Below are positions 10,654 through 21,748 of a DNA stretch of 64,000 bases, one piece after another. The notes under the pieces were generated by a model. It saw nothing but the letters and a program-made list of their open reading frames with translations. It did not search any database and was not told the origin of the DNA. Both the position numbers and the translations under genes were made by a program. Source of the DNA: Paraphysoderma sedebokerense (taxonomy: Eukaryota; Blastocladiomycota; Physodermatomycetes; Physodermatales; Physodermataceae); the NCBI GenBank assembly GCA_025602915.1, contig JAHLJZ010000012.1:1-64000 (forward strand). The letters run 5' to 3'. Positions within the stretch are counted from its first letter, which is position 1, and every line of letters begins with the position of its first letter.

Positions 10654-12594
10654 TTATAACCAGCACATCATCAGGAAGAAAACTAAGTGCACAATTACTC
10701 CAATATCCCCCCTTACGGTGGGTACATAACTTGAAACTCTCTCTCTAAAGTTATTGTTGTCCTCATTATTTCCTCTCGGCATCTTTAAGTCAACGTGCAA
10801 GTCACCAACTATTTTCAATCTTTTTTGTGGTGGTGTGAAATTAAAGGTAGTGTAGCCTAATGTTTCTAGTATTTCAACAACACCGTCCCCGATACCATTG
10901 GTTGGGGCCATTGTTGTGGCGATTTTGGATGTAAAGGTTACAAGATCCGTAGGACGAACTTTAGTAGCGAAAGCCATGAGAAAGTTGGAAGTGAAGAAGT
11001 ATTCGAATGAAATATGACCGAGAGAAGATGCGCGGGTGAAGGTCTAATTAGTTTGATCAAGTATGTAGAAGAGTTTATCCCGTCAGTTATGATGATAATA
11101 GACAATTGTACTGCAAAGACGGTTATCCGTACCCGTAGCCCAGTTTCCACATAGTACCGCCCTCCTCGTCTCCCTTCAAAGACAGTTGATTTATTCATCA
11201 CAGCCAACTCGAACAGTTTTTTTGATAAATCACTGAACTGAGCGTCGGTGTCCATCCAAACTTCAAAGTCTTCAAGCTTCCTTTCCTGTCCAAGGGTAAA
11301 TCGCTCGACTGCACTCTGAAAAATGGAATAGTATTTGGTCCATGGCGTGTTATCAATTGTCGAGACAAAGAATTTATCCCAGACTGTCGGTGGTCGCAAG
11401 TTTTTGAATTTTTGTGATTGCGGGGTTGAGTCCGTAAGTTGAGGGTACGGGAATAGTTTGTGTGTGGAGGGATCCCCGAACCAATGTGTTATTCCGAATC
11501 CTAGGCCTTAACATTCGCATCAGAATTAATTAACTTTCAGTAACATATTTGAATCAGATTGTATTCTCAGTAGATCACATACCATGTAAAAATTCACTAG
11601 ACAGACGAGCAATACGACAAATCAGGAACCATGTCAGAGGTGCGAATGTGTTATGAGTTCAGAGAAGAGGGAGCTTTTAATACTAACTGGGTAGCCACAT
11701 ATTCCAAATCATATTGGTCGGCCCTTATCTCCGTACCATCATTCATCCACCAATCTCCCAGAGAATTGAAACTTGCGAAAATGTCGTATTTGTTTGGCTT
11801 TTCTGGTGGTGATCCCGAATTATTTGAAGTTATGGAGTTCAGATCTATATCTAAAACGTTTTTGGCCAACGCCTGCGGATAGGATATCACTTCATTGGTA
11901 TCTTCATCAAGCAGACTGAGAAAAGACGCTATTTGCGATCATAAGGCAAAAGAAATCAATCCCTCAGTCAGACGCATGTTTTGTTACGTAATTTAAAGTA
12001 GAAATGACCACATACTGGGGCCAGCGAATCCAAGAAATCGATTCTGATCGCATGATGGGATGAATGTATCGGAGCCGCAAGGTAAAAACATACTTTGTGT
12101 AAAGTAAGTAAATTGGACAATAAAAGTGTTGGTCTGCTCTCTGTCTAATCTGTATCTAGAATGTTGCTTCCACTAACATCGCCCCGCGCTATCTTACGGG
12201 TCCCTAATCGACATTCTCACCACCGAACATCGTATATAAGCACATATACATACCTTAGATTCATTGTCACCGTCCTCTTCAGCATCACTACATTTGAAAT
12301 TCTATCTACGGCCCTTTGGAATACCGTCTCCGCTTTACGACAAAACTCTGGGGACGCGTCGCAAGTAAAATCGATTTGGAATTTCGAATTGGAGAGTCCA
12401 TTATCAAATTTCATCCCATTAGACGAACTGGAGAGTATCTGAGATACGTAGGGTTGTTTTCCAGACGAAATAGGCACATTCAATAGTTGATGAAATTGCT
12501 CTGAGGGGGTCAGCCATGTCGGTGATCCTATTGTTACTCGCAGGATACTGAAAATCAAAATTAGGAGGATGTAGCAATGATTGCCTGGGGTCAT
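10654..12594 (-). CDS. Secreted zinc-metalloprotease-like protein (HEFLHGLGF)
   Basis: The ATG at 12594 begins a clear signal peptide (CYILLILIFSILRVTIGSP). The first domain has paired Cys (FTCDASPEFCRKAE) and VDRISNVVML, then PCGSDTFIP and the core NKYDIFASFNSLGDWW. Joining exons at consensus splice sites gives YVATHEFLHGLGFGITHWF. This is an HExxHxxGF zinc-site motif like that of secreted fungal proteins with HELxHGLGF. The motif is spread over three exons, and the middle one is only 14 nt long (11583-11596). Downstream are PPTVWDKFFVST, YYVETGLR, ASSLGHISFEYFFTSNFLM and PTNGIGDGVVEILETLGY. The protein ends in a hydrophobic tail (IGVIVHLVFFLMMCWL) that could be a GPI signal or membrane anchor. 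The third zinc ligand is not at the metzincin position, so catalytic activity is inferred, not shown. Confidence 0.75.
11583..11596 (-). other. 14-nt micro-exon encoding the core of HExxH
   Basis: The exon is bounded by CTGTCTAG on its left and a GTATGT donor on its right, as read on the minus strand. It completes a His codon begun in the previous exon, encodes Glu-Phe-Leu-His, and gives the first base of the next Gly. Both flanking introns have consensus ends, and skipping the exon would delete the zinc motif. Confidence 0.75.
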
Positions 12595-13171
12595 TTTATT
12601 TCGAGGTTTGAATTAGAAATGGCAAACTGTGTGTTGGATAGTATTTATATTGGATTGATGTCTGACATTGCAATTCCCAGGAATCGGACTTCCACCTCCG
12701 ACTGATTCTGCGCCAACCATTCATGCTGGGCTTTTCGCCCCTCACAAGTCGCGGCACAGAGCAGGGCTAATTTTAGTGCAATATAGAAGCGGCGCCGGGA
12801 CACTATACAACAGATATGATTACACCATTGGCAATATGGCAATCACATTTGCGGGGTGTGTTACTGGTGTGTTCGATGTATATTCGATAGGGTAATCGCC
12901 GACTCATAAAGGTAAAGATTTAAAGTAATTGGCCCAAGTCAAATTGAGGTGTAACCAAGAGTTATAATATCGTCACTCAAGCCCGCCAGATTTGTAATAC
13001 TGCCCTGAGTCTGATTCATAAATGTCCAACACTGACGAATACAATTTCCAGGCTAGATAAAAGTTACAAGTTGATGCCACTATATGTACAAGTCATTGGA
13101 GGGTTGATCAAACCAAGCACCACGACAGTTGATACAATTACATTTCAGGAACCGCCAACACCGATCCTAGA
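12595..13171. other. Intergenic gap between two minus-strand genes
   Basis: No supported gene. Two overlapping frames of 65-75 codons on opposite strands (12645-12895) have no recognised content and look like chance. The gap should include the promoter of the protease-like gene and the 3' flank of the DUF962 gene. Confidence 0.4.
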
Positions 13172-13889
13172 TTAGAATTTTCTCTTGCCGGTGATGGTCT
13201 CGTACCACATTACCCAGTCCGCAAGAAATCTATGTAGATAAACCAAAGAGAAATCCACAATAGCGGGTTCACAGTTAAAAACATACAAATACAGATCACC
13301 TGAAAAAAGGGAATCCCACTTACGAATAAATCGGATATTTGAATGTTGCTGGTTTATTTTTTTCTATTATCATCGTTAAAGAGAAATAAAAGCAAGATTA
13401 GAGCCCCATGATAATGAAATCCGCTTATAAATAACTACTTGCGTCACTTATGGAACCTTGCTTGTCAACCAAAATGGCTTGATACTTACCAAAGAAGAAA
13501 TGCCCTACCCATGCAAAGAAATAACCCTGTAGTACGGCTAAACCTGTGAATTTAGGATTACGCTTGAAGAGGGCGTAGAGAACGATGAAGAAAGCATTCG
13601 TCGTTCCTATGGAGAGAATCCAAAGGCAATTGAGAAAAGGTAGGTCAGCACTGAAAATTGAATTGAAGACGACAGCCGAAAAACAAGAGCACGCACCGAC
13701 GATATGCAATCTCCGGCAAACTTTATTACGATGTTCGGACAAATAATATGGATAGAAGGATTTGAAAGTGGTATGGATCTTGACTTTGTTCTCCTTGATT
13801 TCAGAGGGGGCTATGTCCGATGTGTCGGCGGCCGATGGAGTTGACTTTTCGGGGGAATTAGCACTGTTTTTGCCTTTCTTCGAGGGCAT
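13172..13889 (-). CDS. DUF962/Mpo1-like ER membrane protein
   Basis: This belongs to the DUF962 (Mpo1-like) family. Yeast Mpo1 is an ER iron-dependent dioxygenase of 2-hydroxy fatty acids in sphingolipid breakdown. After a low-complexity N-terminus (MPSKKGKNSANSPEKSTPSA) comes FKSFYPYYLSEHRNKVCRR with LHIVG, carrying conserved family His residues. Hydrophobic segments follow, then LQGYFFAWVGHFFF. At that point a perfect GTAAGT donor splits the gene. The C-terminus is rebuilt from two more exons, giving EKNKPATFKYPIYS and FLADWVMWYETITGKRKF, ending at 13172. These match the family's EKNRPAT...W...TGK ending. An in-frame ATG exists upstream at 13982, but MPSKKG is the better start. Activity is inferred from the family. 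Confidence 0.8.
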
Positions 13890-14137
13890 TATTGCAGATG
13901 CAACAGAACAGCGAACACAAAATCTGTTGAATGTATCAGAGAAAAATAGTGGTAATTTTGAGCAATCCACATCCACAACCACATCCAGCTACAATTCAGC
14001 CACCGAGAGGTCATTTGACCGCGAGCTAAATCGTGAGGAATTTTTGTGTCCATCTGAAATTTAGCATCCCAAGGAATAAAATTTACACAAAATATATATG
14101 TATTGACATGCACAATGGAGTAAGCATAGAGCATACT

Positions 14138-16952
14138 TTACAATGCATCAGTATCTATACTGTTCCTCACATCCAGCAATGTCTGTCCCAATAACTCCAG
14201 ATATTCATTTAACGTTTTCCCTTCAACTTCCAATCCTTTTGGAGAAATCTTTCCGGACAAGAGGTTATCCCTAGGCAATAGAACGTCAGATGGATTTATG
14301 TGGATAAGTTGAAAGAATGTTAAATTTTACAATTCCTTCACCGCTTCATGTATTCCTTGATACGTCTTCATGGCATTTTTGCCTTGAGCCAACGACTCCT
14401 CGATCTTCGGGAGTTCTTCCGTCTCGATGCACCGATCAACGGATTTTGACTCATCTAAATCAGTACATTTAGTATTTTACCTACAGTGGATGTTTAAGAA
14501 CAAACGACGCGATACATACTGATTATTTTTTCCGTCAACCATGTGAAGTCATCCTCTCCTTTGGGACGATTCGGCGATAATTCCGTCACTACAAAGTCGT
14601 TAGATGTCTGCGTTGTCACAACATCAAGTTTGATGTTACATACCGACAGCGTCTATTATCCTATCTGACTCCGAGTTAAGCTCCTTAATTCCTCTCTGCA
14701 TCATCGCGGCTTTATGACCTAAACGTTATATTCAATAAAAGCATTAGCATCACCAATCTGTACTTTTGCATAGAAGCGGAGGTACTGACTCATTTTCCGC
14801 AACTCAATGATTCTATTCAATAAGGCGTCGGGTGTCTGTGTCCAAATAAGCATTAGAAAAAACTTTTGCGCAACATACAATGACAAAACTCACATATCCT
14901 TCGTCTAAACCTACTGCCTTTTTCAGCTTTTGCAATCCCTCGGCTACATCTTGACTCGGATTGAGTACAGTTCGATGTGATCGCAATTTCGGACAATCTG
15001 GATCCGAATCATTCATTTCAAGACATCGCATTCTTTCCAAATTGTCGGGCGTAATGTATGAAGCATCCCGCTCCAATATTCCCAACAGAGATTCTTCTGC
15101 TTTTTTAATCCGACCGGTCAATGATGAAGCTTCGACGGCAGATTGTTCTTGTAGCTAAAAATCGAACAAATATCAGTAAGACGCAGAATTCTGGCTCATC
15201 TAAGATCCGTTTCTTACTTTCTGTTGAGTTGAGTTCACCTCTTCCATCAGATATTTCTGCATCGAAGCCAATCTTTGTACCTCTATTAACTTTTGGACCA
15301 TTTCATCCTTTGTCCGTTCTGAATCAGCCATCAATTCGTGTAATTTTTCAGCATTTCCGTCGGTTTCGGCCAATTCAGTTTCAATTTGCTTCATCGTTTG
15401 TTCAACTGTTTCTTCGAGTCCTTTGCATGCTTCAACTTCACATTGTGCGATGATATCTTGCCTATCGGTTTGAATTGTGTTAGAAATGGATCCGGCGGTA
15501 TAAATCCAGGTGCTGGAATCAAAAAATACCGAATCATTTTTTTCTCGTCAAAACCCAAATTAGATTCATCTAATCTCGTATTGAGCATATTTAAATGATT
15601 TTTAATCTCTTCTTTCAATTCTTGAATGTCTGCTCTTAACGAATTCGTCTCGGCAAAACGGTGTATATGCTCTTTGTACATTTGCTTCAAGGAATTGTAG
15701 AAATGTCAATATTGTGTATGTTACTAGGTTAGTGTAATTTACCGCATGTTTGGAACATACCTTCAAAACATCGGGTGGGTTTTGCATTTCTTCGGCGGCC
15801 CTATATTATAAAACAAACGGTATTAAATAAAGCTACAACATGTCGATAAAACGTTCATTTTACATTTCTTCGGATTGATCATTATTGGAATTTGCAGTTT
15901 TTAAATCTCTTTGCATCAATCTTATTGATGAAATGAGCGCCTTCATCATCTCTGATGACGGATACTTTCTAATTAGATTCTATATTTTGAAGATGTTAAC
16001 CAAATGGCAAAATCTCAAGGTAAAGGAGGACAGACAAACTTGAATTGAATCTGCCAAAAGCTCTTCTTCTGCTTCTGATGATAACCTACAAGAATGGATT
16101 TAGTAAGAATTTCTTCCTCCTTCTTCAGAGTCGGAAGGCAAACATCGGAAGGCAAACATACCCTGAATCTCTCCTTTTGAGGGACCTGGTTATCAATTCG
16201 CATAGCTCTGCAATCTCAATCTACGAAAGAGCATTAGATTACTTTTGCATTCCGAAAGGAAGACTTCACAACATAATAAGCAGCTTACAGTCGTCGTATT
16301 CTCAATAATATTGGTTCCAGTCGTGACTCTAGAACCAAGCCTTGCATGAGTAACCGCCGGGAAGAAACAGTTAAAATAACTCCAAATCAGTACCTCTCTT
16401 TCCGCTCATCTTCACATTTCATTTCTTCTTCAAATAGATTTACATATTTGTTGATATTTTCTGATATTTTCATATAATTCGACTGTAAAACCTGGTGTAG
16501 TACGATAGCGTTTTGCTGTAACTCGATTTCGTGTCGGGTTGAATTGATGGCTCGTTCTGATTACAAAACGCCAATGACATATCAAATATTCAATTCCATT
16601 CAAATTGATTATTTTTTAAACGAATGAACAAAGTATATCGATGAATATTCATGCCGAAAGGCAATCTAGCTGAACCACGTAAAACCACAAACACACCTGT
16701 TTCTTCAATATCCCTCATCACTTCAGCTATTTTCTTATTCAAGACAAGGGTGTCCTGTTCTATGCTTTCGTTTGACTTTACTTTGTTGGATTCGATACCA
16801 TCGCTAGGATCCAAGGATTTGGCCGGTTTGACTGTACCCGATTTGTTTTGAATTTGTCGTGACGAGGACTGTTTTGGTGGGAATTTGGTGGATTGTGGGA
16901 AACTAGAATGGGTGTGGTTACGTCTGGATCGATCGACTCGTTGAGATGACAT
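14138..16952 (-). CDS. Multi-exon coiled-coil protein, function not recognised
   Basis: It starts with a basic, Ser/Gln-rich tail (MSSQRVDRSRRNHTHSSFPQ). Many small exons follow and are rich in heptad-like helix: LVLNKKIAEVMRDIEE, INKYVNLFEEEMK, MMKALISSIRLMQRDLK, LRADIQELKEEIKNHLNMLN, MKQIETELAETDGNAEK and VQRLASMQKYLMEE. A less coiled part has ITPDNLERMRCLEMNDSDPD and KLRSHRTVLNPSQDV. Next come RPKGEDDFTWLTEKI and the last exon LNEYLELLGQTLLDV, with stop at 14138. The layout (basic unstructured head and long coiled coil) resembles spindle, kinetochore or centrosome-linked proteins, but no family motif was recognised and no function is assigned. Exon boundaries are approximate. Confidence 0.6.
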
Positions 16953-17561
16953 TGAATTTGAAAGGATTTGTATTGTTGAGATAGAATGAATTATGTAGCG
17001 GCCGGAATGTCGAATGTTCCAATAGGTCGGCCTCCAGCGAGAAGGCGGTTGAGAGAAAGTTTTCGCGCTTGATTTAATCTATGCAACCGACAGTGATAAT
17101 TCAACTTTCAAGAGGAATTATCAAAGGGACTCTCTTCGAATATGATATTTCAGCAATCACAAGTTTTGAAGAAGCATTGAGAGATGAATGACTGCACAAA
17201 CGGAAATCCCATGTAATTTAATATTTATATTAATATTTATTTGTGATGAATTTAGTCATTAATGCTTAGATTATCCATTGAAATCGGATAACACTCATTT
17301 GCGAACTCATGCGTCAAACAGAAAAGATTTCACGACAGTGTCTTCTGGATTACATGGGCAGGACAAGAATTGGACAACTCTCGGACAAGGCCCGCGTTTT
17401 TTCAGGACTGCGTGGTTGGAAAGAATGCAAAACTATCGCTTATTTCTCTCTCCATCATTTCGCAAAAAACAACAAACTAAAACTAAATACTAAAGAAACA
17501 GATTTGAATTCGAAATCAAAAATCTTTATTGATCCAAATTAAACTCTCGATTTTGGCAGTC
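16953..17561. other. Divergent intergenic region
   Basis: This lies between the coiled-coil gene (-) and the exonuclease-helicase (+). It is AT-rich, with short overlapping frames at 17278-17542 that lack recognisable content. It probably holds both promoters. Confidence 0.4.
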
Positions 17562-20014
17562 ATGATTATCAAAGACAAAACAATTCCCCTCCCATCACCA
17601 ATTTTTGAAAGCACCCAGCTAACTGTCCGATTCGTTCATCATGGTAGTCTCTCAAAACATGACCTCAACTGGTTAACTGATAGTCTTGACCCTACGAATC
17701 CGGTATTAGGATTGGACACTGAATTTCTAGTTCGCAAAATATGTTTAATTCAGTTATCGACAGCTACCAAATGTCTTCTGATCAAAGTAACTCCATGCAA
17801 GAAAGACACCACCGTAGAACAGCGAAATATGAATAAAAAACCATTTTTGGAGGAATTGTTTTCGTCCAAAGAGATTATTAAAACTGGTGCGGAAATCTGG
17901 CAAGACGTGATCCTGTTGTACGATAATTTCGGCTATCAATTTAACGCAACGTACGATATTACCGCCGCCTTTAACAAAGCTGACGCAAAATCAAAGAAAG
18001 GATTGTTCAGAATCTTCGATGAATTGTTCCCGAAAAATAAATTCGTTAAAGAAAAGGAAACAAGTGTTGCTAATTGGGGGTTAAAAGTATACACGGAGGC
18101 GATGATACAGTATGGCGCTTTTGATGCTTTAGTGTCCTATGCTATCGGTCGTCGAGGGTACAAACGCATTACAGCGACGAATCCTATTAATATGGAGTCA
18201 TTGCCGAAGTGGATGTTGAAGATGTGCGCTGACATGACAACCGTTGGAAACGAATTGGACGATAATTCGGGCCGAAAACAGAAAGTAGATCATACTAAAA
18301 CAAAGTTTAAGGGTGGCAAAAGGGTATTAGAGGTTAGTATGGATCGCTTTCGAACACGTATTCGACGGAATCATAAGATTGTGTTAGTGTTGAAAAACGG
18401 GGATCGAGTGAGTGCCAATGTCAAAAAGGTTGTCGGTAAAATGGCAAAGTTGAATCAATTTAAATTTGTTCAAGGGAAATTCAGAATTTTTCGGGCAGAT
18501 GAAATACTGAAAATTGAAGCGGATATATCGGATGATAATTCGATCGAATACAACATTCGAAATCGCTGCGTCAGTAGAATTCTACGCAGGGAGTTCACTT
18601 TGGAGAATTTGAAAATCATACAAGCTTTGTACGGAACAGAGATCGTGAGTGAAGAACTTTATCGAAGCGGAAATAGAGCTGAGATCGAAAAGGGGGAAAT
18701 GGAAGATTCAATGGTTTCCGCTGTTAAGAAGAATGTAACGATATTGAACGATGCTCAGCATGAAGCATTCTTATCGATGTTGGCGTCCACCCGCCCCGTC
18801 GAAATCATTCAAGGGCCTCCAGGAACGGGTGAGTAACTAGCAATATCACATTGAAGAAGATTAATATCTAACTAACGTCCTCAATATCAGGTAAAACGAC
18901 CGTTATCGCTCATGCTCTCGATGCCTTTCATCGACACGTATGCGGAAATCAACCAGACACCAAGATCGCAATTTGTGCCGCCCGTGGTAACATTGCCGTC
19001 CGAAACATTGCCCAAGCCTGCGTCAAATGGGGGTTTCATAAATTTCGACTAATCGTTTCCAAAGAATTTTACGAAGAATGGCATGAAGCTCAATACCTAA
19101 GATTGGAGGACTACGTCCTAACAAGCGATCAACTTGACAATTCTGCCAAATGTCGAGAACTAGAAGACTGCTCGGCCATTCTATGTACCGTTTCTATGCT
19201 CCACAGCGACATTTTTCATCAACGAGCTTTATACAAACGAACCCCCACGATGCTGATAGTGGATGAAGCCAGTCAAACACATATCGGGGCTTATATTCCA
19301 CCTTTGGTCAGAATGGGCGGGTTGAGAAAAGCAGTTTTCATCGGAGACGATAAACAACTTCCACCTTATGGCAGCGAAAAGATCAAAATCCTTAGTATCT
19401 TTGACGTTTATCATCCTAGTCATTTCTTGGGGACCCAGTATCGTTTACCTCGGGTGATTGGCGATTTCATATCACAACAAGTTTACGATGGGAAACTTCA
19501 AACTCACGATGGTATTCTCGATTCACCGAATCATCGTGATTATATTCGTTGGGTTAACGTCGTAGGACAAGAAAAAGCGGTCGGGACAAGTTTTGAGAAT
19601 CAAAAAGAAGCCATCCAAATAGTCCGGTACGCTCAACGACTGGAGATTTTGGGACGTCGTTACGTCATTTTGGTACCGTACGATAAACAGCGCCATGGCA
19701 TATCGTCGAGGCTCAAGGCTGTGAATATACCGTGCGAAAATAGGGTGTTCAATGTTGATTCGTATCAAGGACAAGAATGCGACATCGTGATCGTTGGGGT
19801 GACTAGGACTTGTGGAGTTGGATTCTTGAAAGATGAAAGACGAACGAACGTCTTGTTGACAAGATGTACAAAAGCTATGGTGATTGTCGGACATTTGGAG
19901 TTTGTGAAGAGCAAAAAAGCAAAGAATACATTGTTGGGGAGGATTGCTCGGAAATGTCAGAAATTGAATGTAGTTGTCGGCGTTAAAGTTGGAGTAGAGG
20001 GATTGGCAAAATGA
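17562..20014 (+). CDS. DEDD 3'-5' exonuclease fused to Upf1-like SF1 helicase, copy A
   Basis: Two exons. The N-terminal part is an RNase D/WRN-type exonuclease: GLDTEFLVRKICLIQLST (ExoI D, E), KTGAEIWQDVILLYDNFGY (ExoII D) and IQYGAFDALVSYAIG (ExoIII YxxxD type). A middle basic beta-rich segment (KIVLVLKNGDRVSANVKK) could be the helicase 1B-like domain. The C-terminal part is an SF1B helicase of the Upf1-like group. It has a Q-like LNDAQHEAF, motif I GPPGTGKTT, II VDEASQ, III GDDKQLPPYG, IV LVPYDKQR, V VDSYQGQECDIVIVG and VI NVLLTRCTKAMVIVG. A 62-nt intron (18829-18890) splits the Walker A Gly codon. All catalytic residues of both enzymes appear present. An in-frame ATG at 17529 is an alternative start. 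A paralogue lies at 47536-50005. The substrate is unknown; RNA or DNA processing is inferred. Confidence 0.85.
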
Positions 20015-20042
20015 ACAAAGCTTATCTCCACCATCAGATTTA

Positions 20043-20106
20043 CACTTATCTTTACCTTTAGATTTAAACCTATCTTTACCTTTATAGTTAAACCTATCTT
20101 TACCGA
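20043..20106. repeat. Three short direct repeats of TATCTTTACC type
   Basis: Just 3' of copy A, a unit of about 25 bp containing TATCTTTACC (TTTA in two copies) is repeated three times in tandem with small differences. It may be a minisatellite or part of the 3' untranslated region. Confidence 0.6.
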
Positions 20107-20445
20107 AAGACACAATAATGTATTATCTATGCACAAAAAGATTGATTTGGATTACACGTGTGTATCAATCTTGTAGGGAACGTCTGTAGGGAACTATTTG
20201 TAGGGACCATTAGATTGTCATTAGATGATGATACAAACCAGGATAACTGTTTCAAAATTCTATACGAAAACCGATAACGTTGCGATACGACATTATCCAA
20301 GGCAACAATGAACAGTTAATTTTCGTGTAGAAATCGGGGAAAGTGAAACCCGATAATCCAAACCGTACCGTCACGATAACCTACATGACGGCCACAAACG
20401 TAGCATCATCCATCATGAATTATGAAGGCTCAATCATCCGTTCCA

Positions 20446-21192
20446 CCATATTCGGATGAGTAGACAACTCACGCCAATTTCACGGCTGATCGATATTTTC
20501 GGGCACATAGGTGCATAAAGTGGCGGTTCAAATTCAACTTAAAATCCAGTCTAGTAATAGTTTTGTGTTGTGTAATACTTGTATACATTATCAGGACAGA
20601 TTTAGGCACTCCAAACAGATCTCAGAATTCATATTGGTACTGGACTCGGAGTTTTAATTTCTGGAATCATCAATGTCTGTCCCTTAACATCTAAAATATA
20701 TCTTATTAATGTTAGTTTGAGAGGCTGGCACCACTGTATATAAGGCGAACCTATCATCATGTCATATCCTCATGATTTGAATTCATGTACCGACAGACCT
20801 CAGACTACCGACGGTCTCCGCCTTTGACCTATCAAAGTTGTCGGGTATCAAAAAAAATGGGATTGGGACAACAAGAGGAGCCCCCATATTAGGCCATTCT
20901 ACAGTTGAAGTGTCCATATTGGGCAAGATATCACCGATGGCACTCCACACCCATAGAGATCCAATACAAACTTCAGGATGATCGGTTGGACAGAGGAGAG
21001 GGAAAAAAGGGCTGTGGTGGCGCATTCCCCTGTCTCCACCGTCCCATATTGGGTGCATAGACTCCATATTGCGAGGATAGAGCGATGGCATCTCATTCTC
21101 TCAGTGATAATAAAGTGATATTTGGTGATAAATCAAATTCCCTCTTTCGGCGGATGTCCCATTACTCCCATATTGCGTCCATAGGCCATATT
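20446..21192 (+). promoter_or_regulatory. Cluster of seven CCATATT motifs upstream of expansin-like gene
   Basis: CCATATT occurs on the plus strand at 20446, 20884, 20914, 21044, 21064, 21168 and 21186. Most copies are followed by G or AG; the one at 20884 reads CCATATTAGG, a perfect CArg-type CC(A/T)6GG box. Six copies fall within about 310 bp, with spacings of 30, 130, 20, 104 and 18 bp. They sit just upstream of a TATA-like element and the expansin-like gene, so a repeated transcription-factor site is likely. MADS-box binding is only a guess. Confidence 0.55.
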
Positions 21193-21250
21193 CAGGCCAT
21201 AGAGCGCGCCACGTGGCCCCTCCTCCCATTGTTCCCGCTCTTCTTTCTGC

Positions 21251-21257
21251 TATAAAT
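21251..21257 (+). promoter_or_regulatory. TATA-like element of the expansin-like gene
   Basis: TATAAAT lies directly downstream of the CCATATT cluster. The coding start is about 490 bp further on, so the leader is long. A GTAAGT at about 21329 suggests a possible leader intron. Confidence 0.45.
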
Positions 21258-21748
21258 TGCCGCATCATTCCCTCCTCCACCATCATCCATTCCCACCATC
21301 ATCTATACTATATCTTTGATTTCTATATTGTAAGTTGTCCCTCTGTCCCTCCTGTCCTCTATCCTGCTGTCTCCTGCTTGTCTGTTTGTCTTGGAATCCT
21401 GTAATGCTGTTTCGTCAATGTCTGTTCGTGCTCGGTCAGAACTAGCCGATCTGGGGCAGTCTGAATGCTCTATCGATGCGATTTCTGATCGATGGCTTTT
21501 ACATTCATTCGGAGGAGCAGTCTTTGGCAATTCCATCCTTCCCAATTCTGTATTTCTCATGTCCATCGTCATTTCAATTCCAATTTCACATTTCTTCAGT
21601 TTCCCGTTTCATTCTCTTCAGCCACCTTTTTTCCGCCTGTGTGGTGTCCTCGCGGCCCGTGGGACATTTTTTTCCTTTTCCGTGGATGCTCAAATTTCAA
21701 TGATGCTGACCTGATTCTGTTTACTCAATACTATTAGTGATTGCAATA

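Noticed and set aside
12645-12895. Overlapping short frames on both strands.
   Set aside because: No signal, motif or splice support; they look like chance frames.
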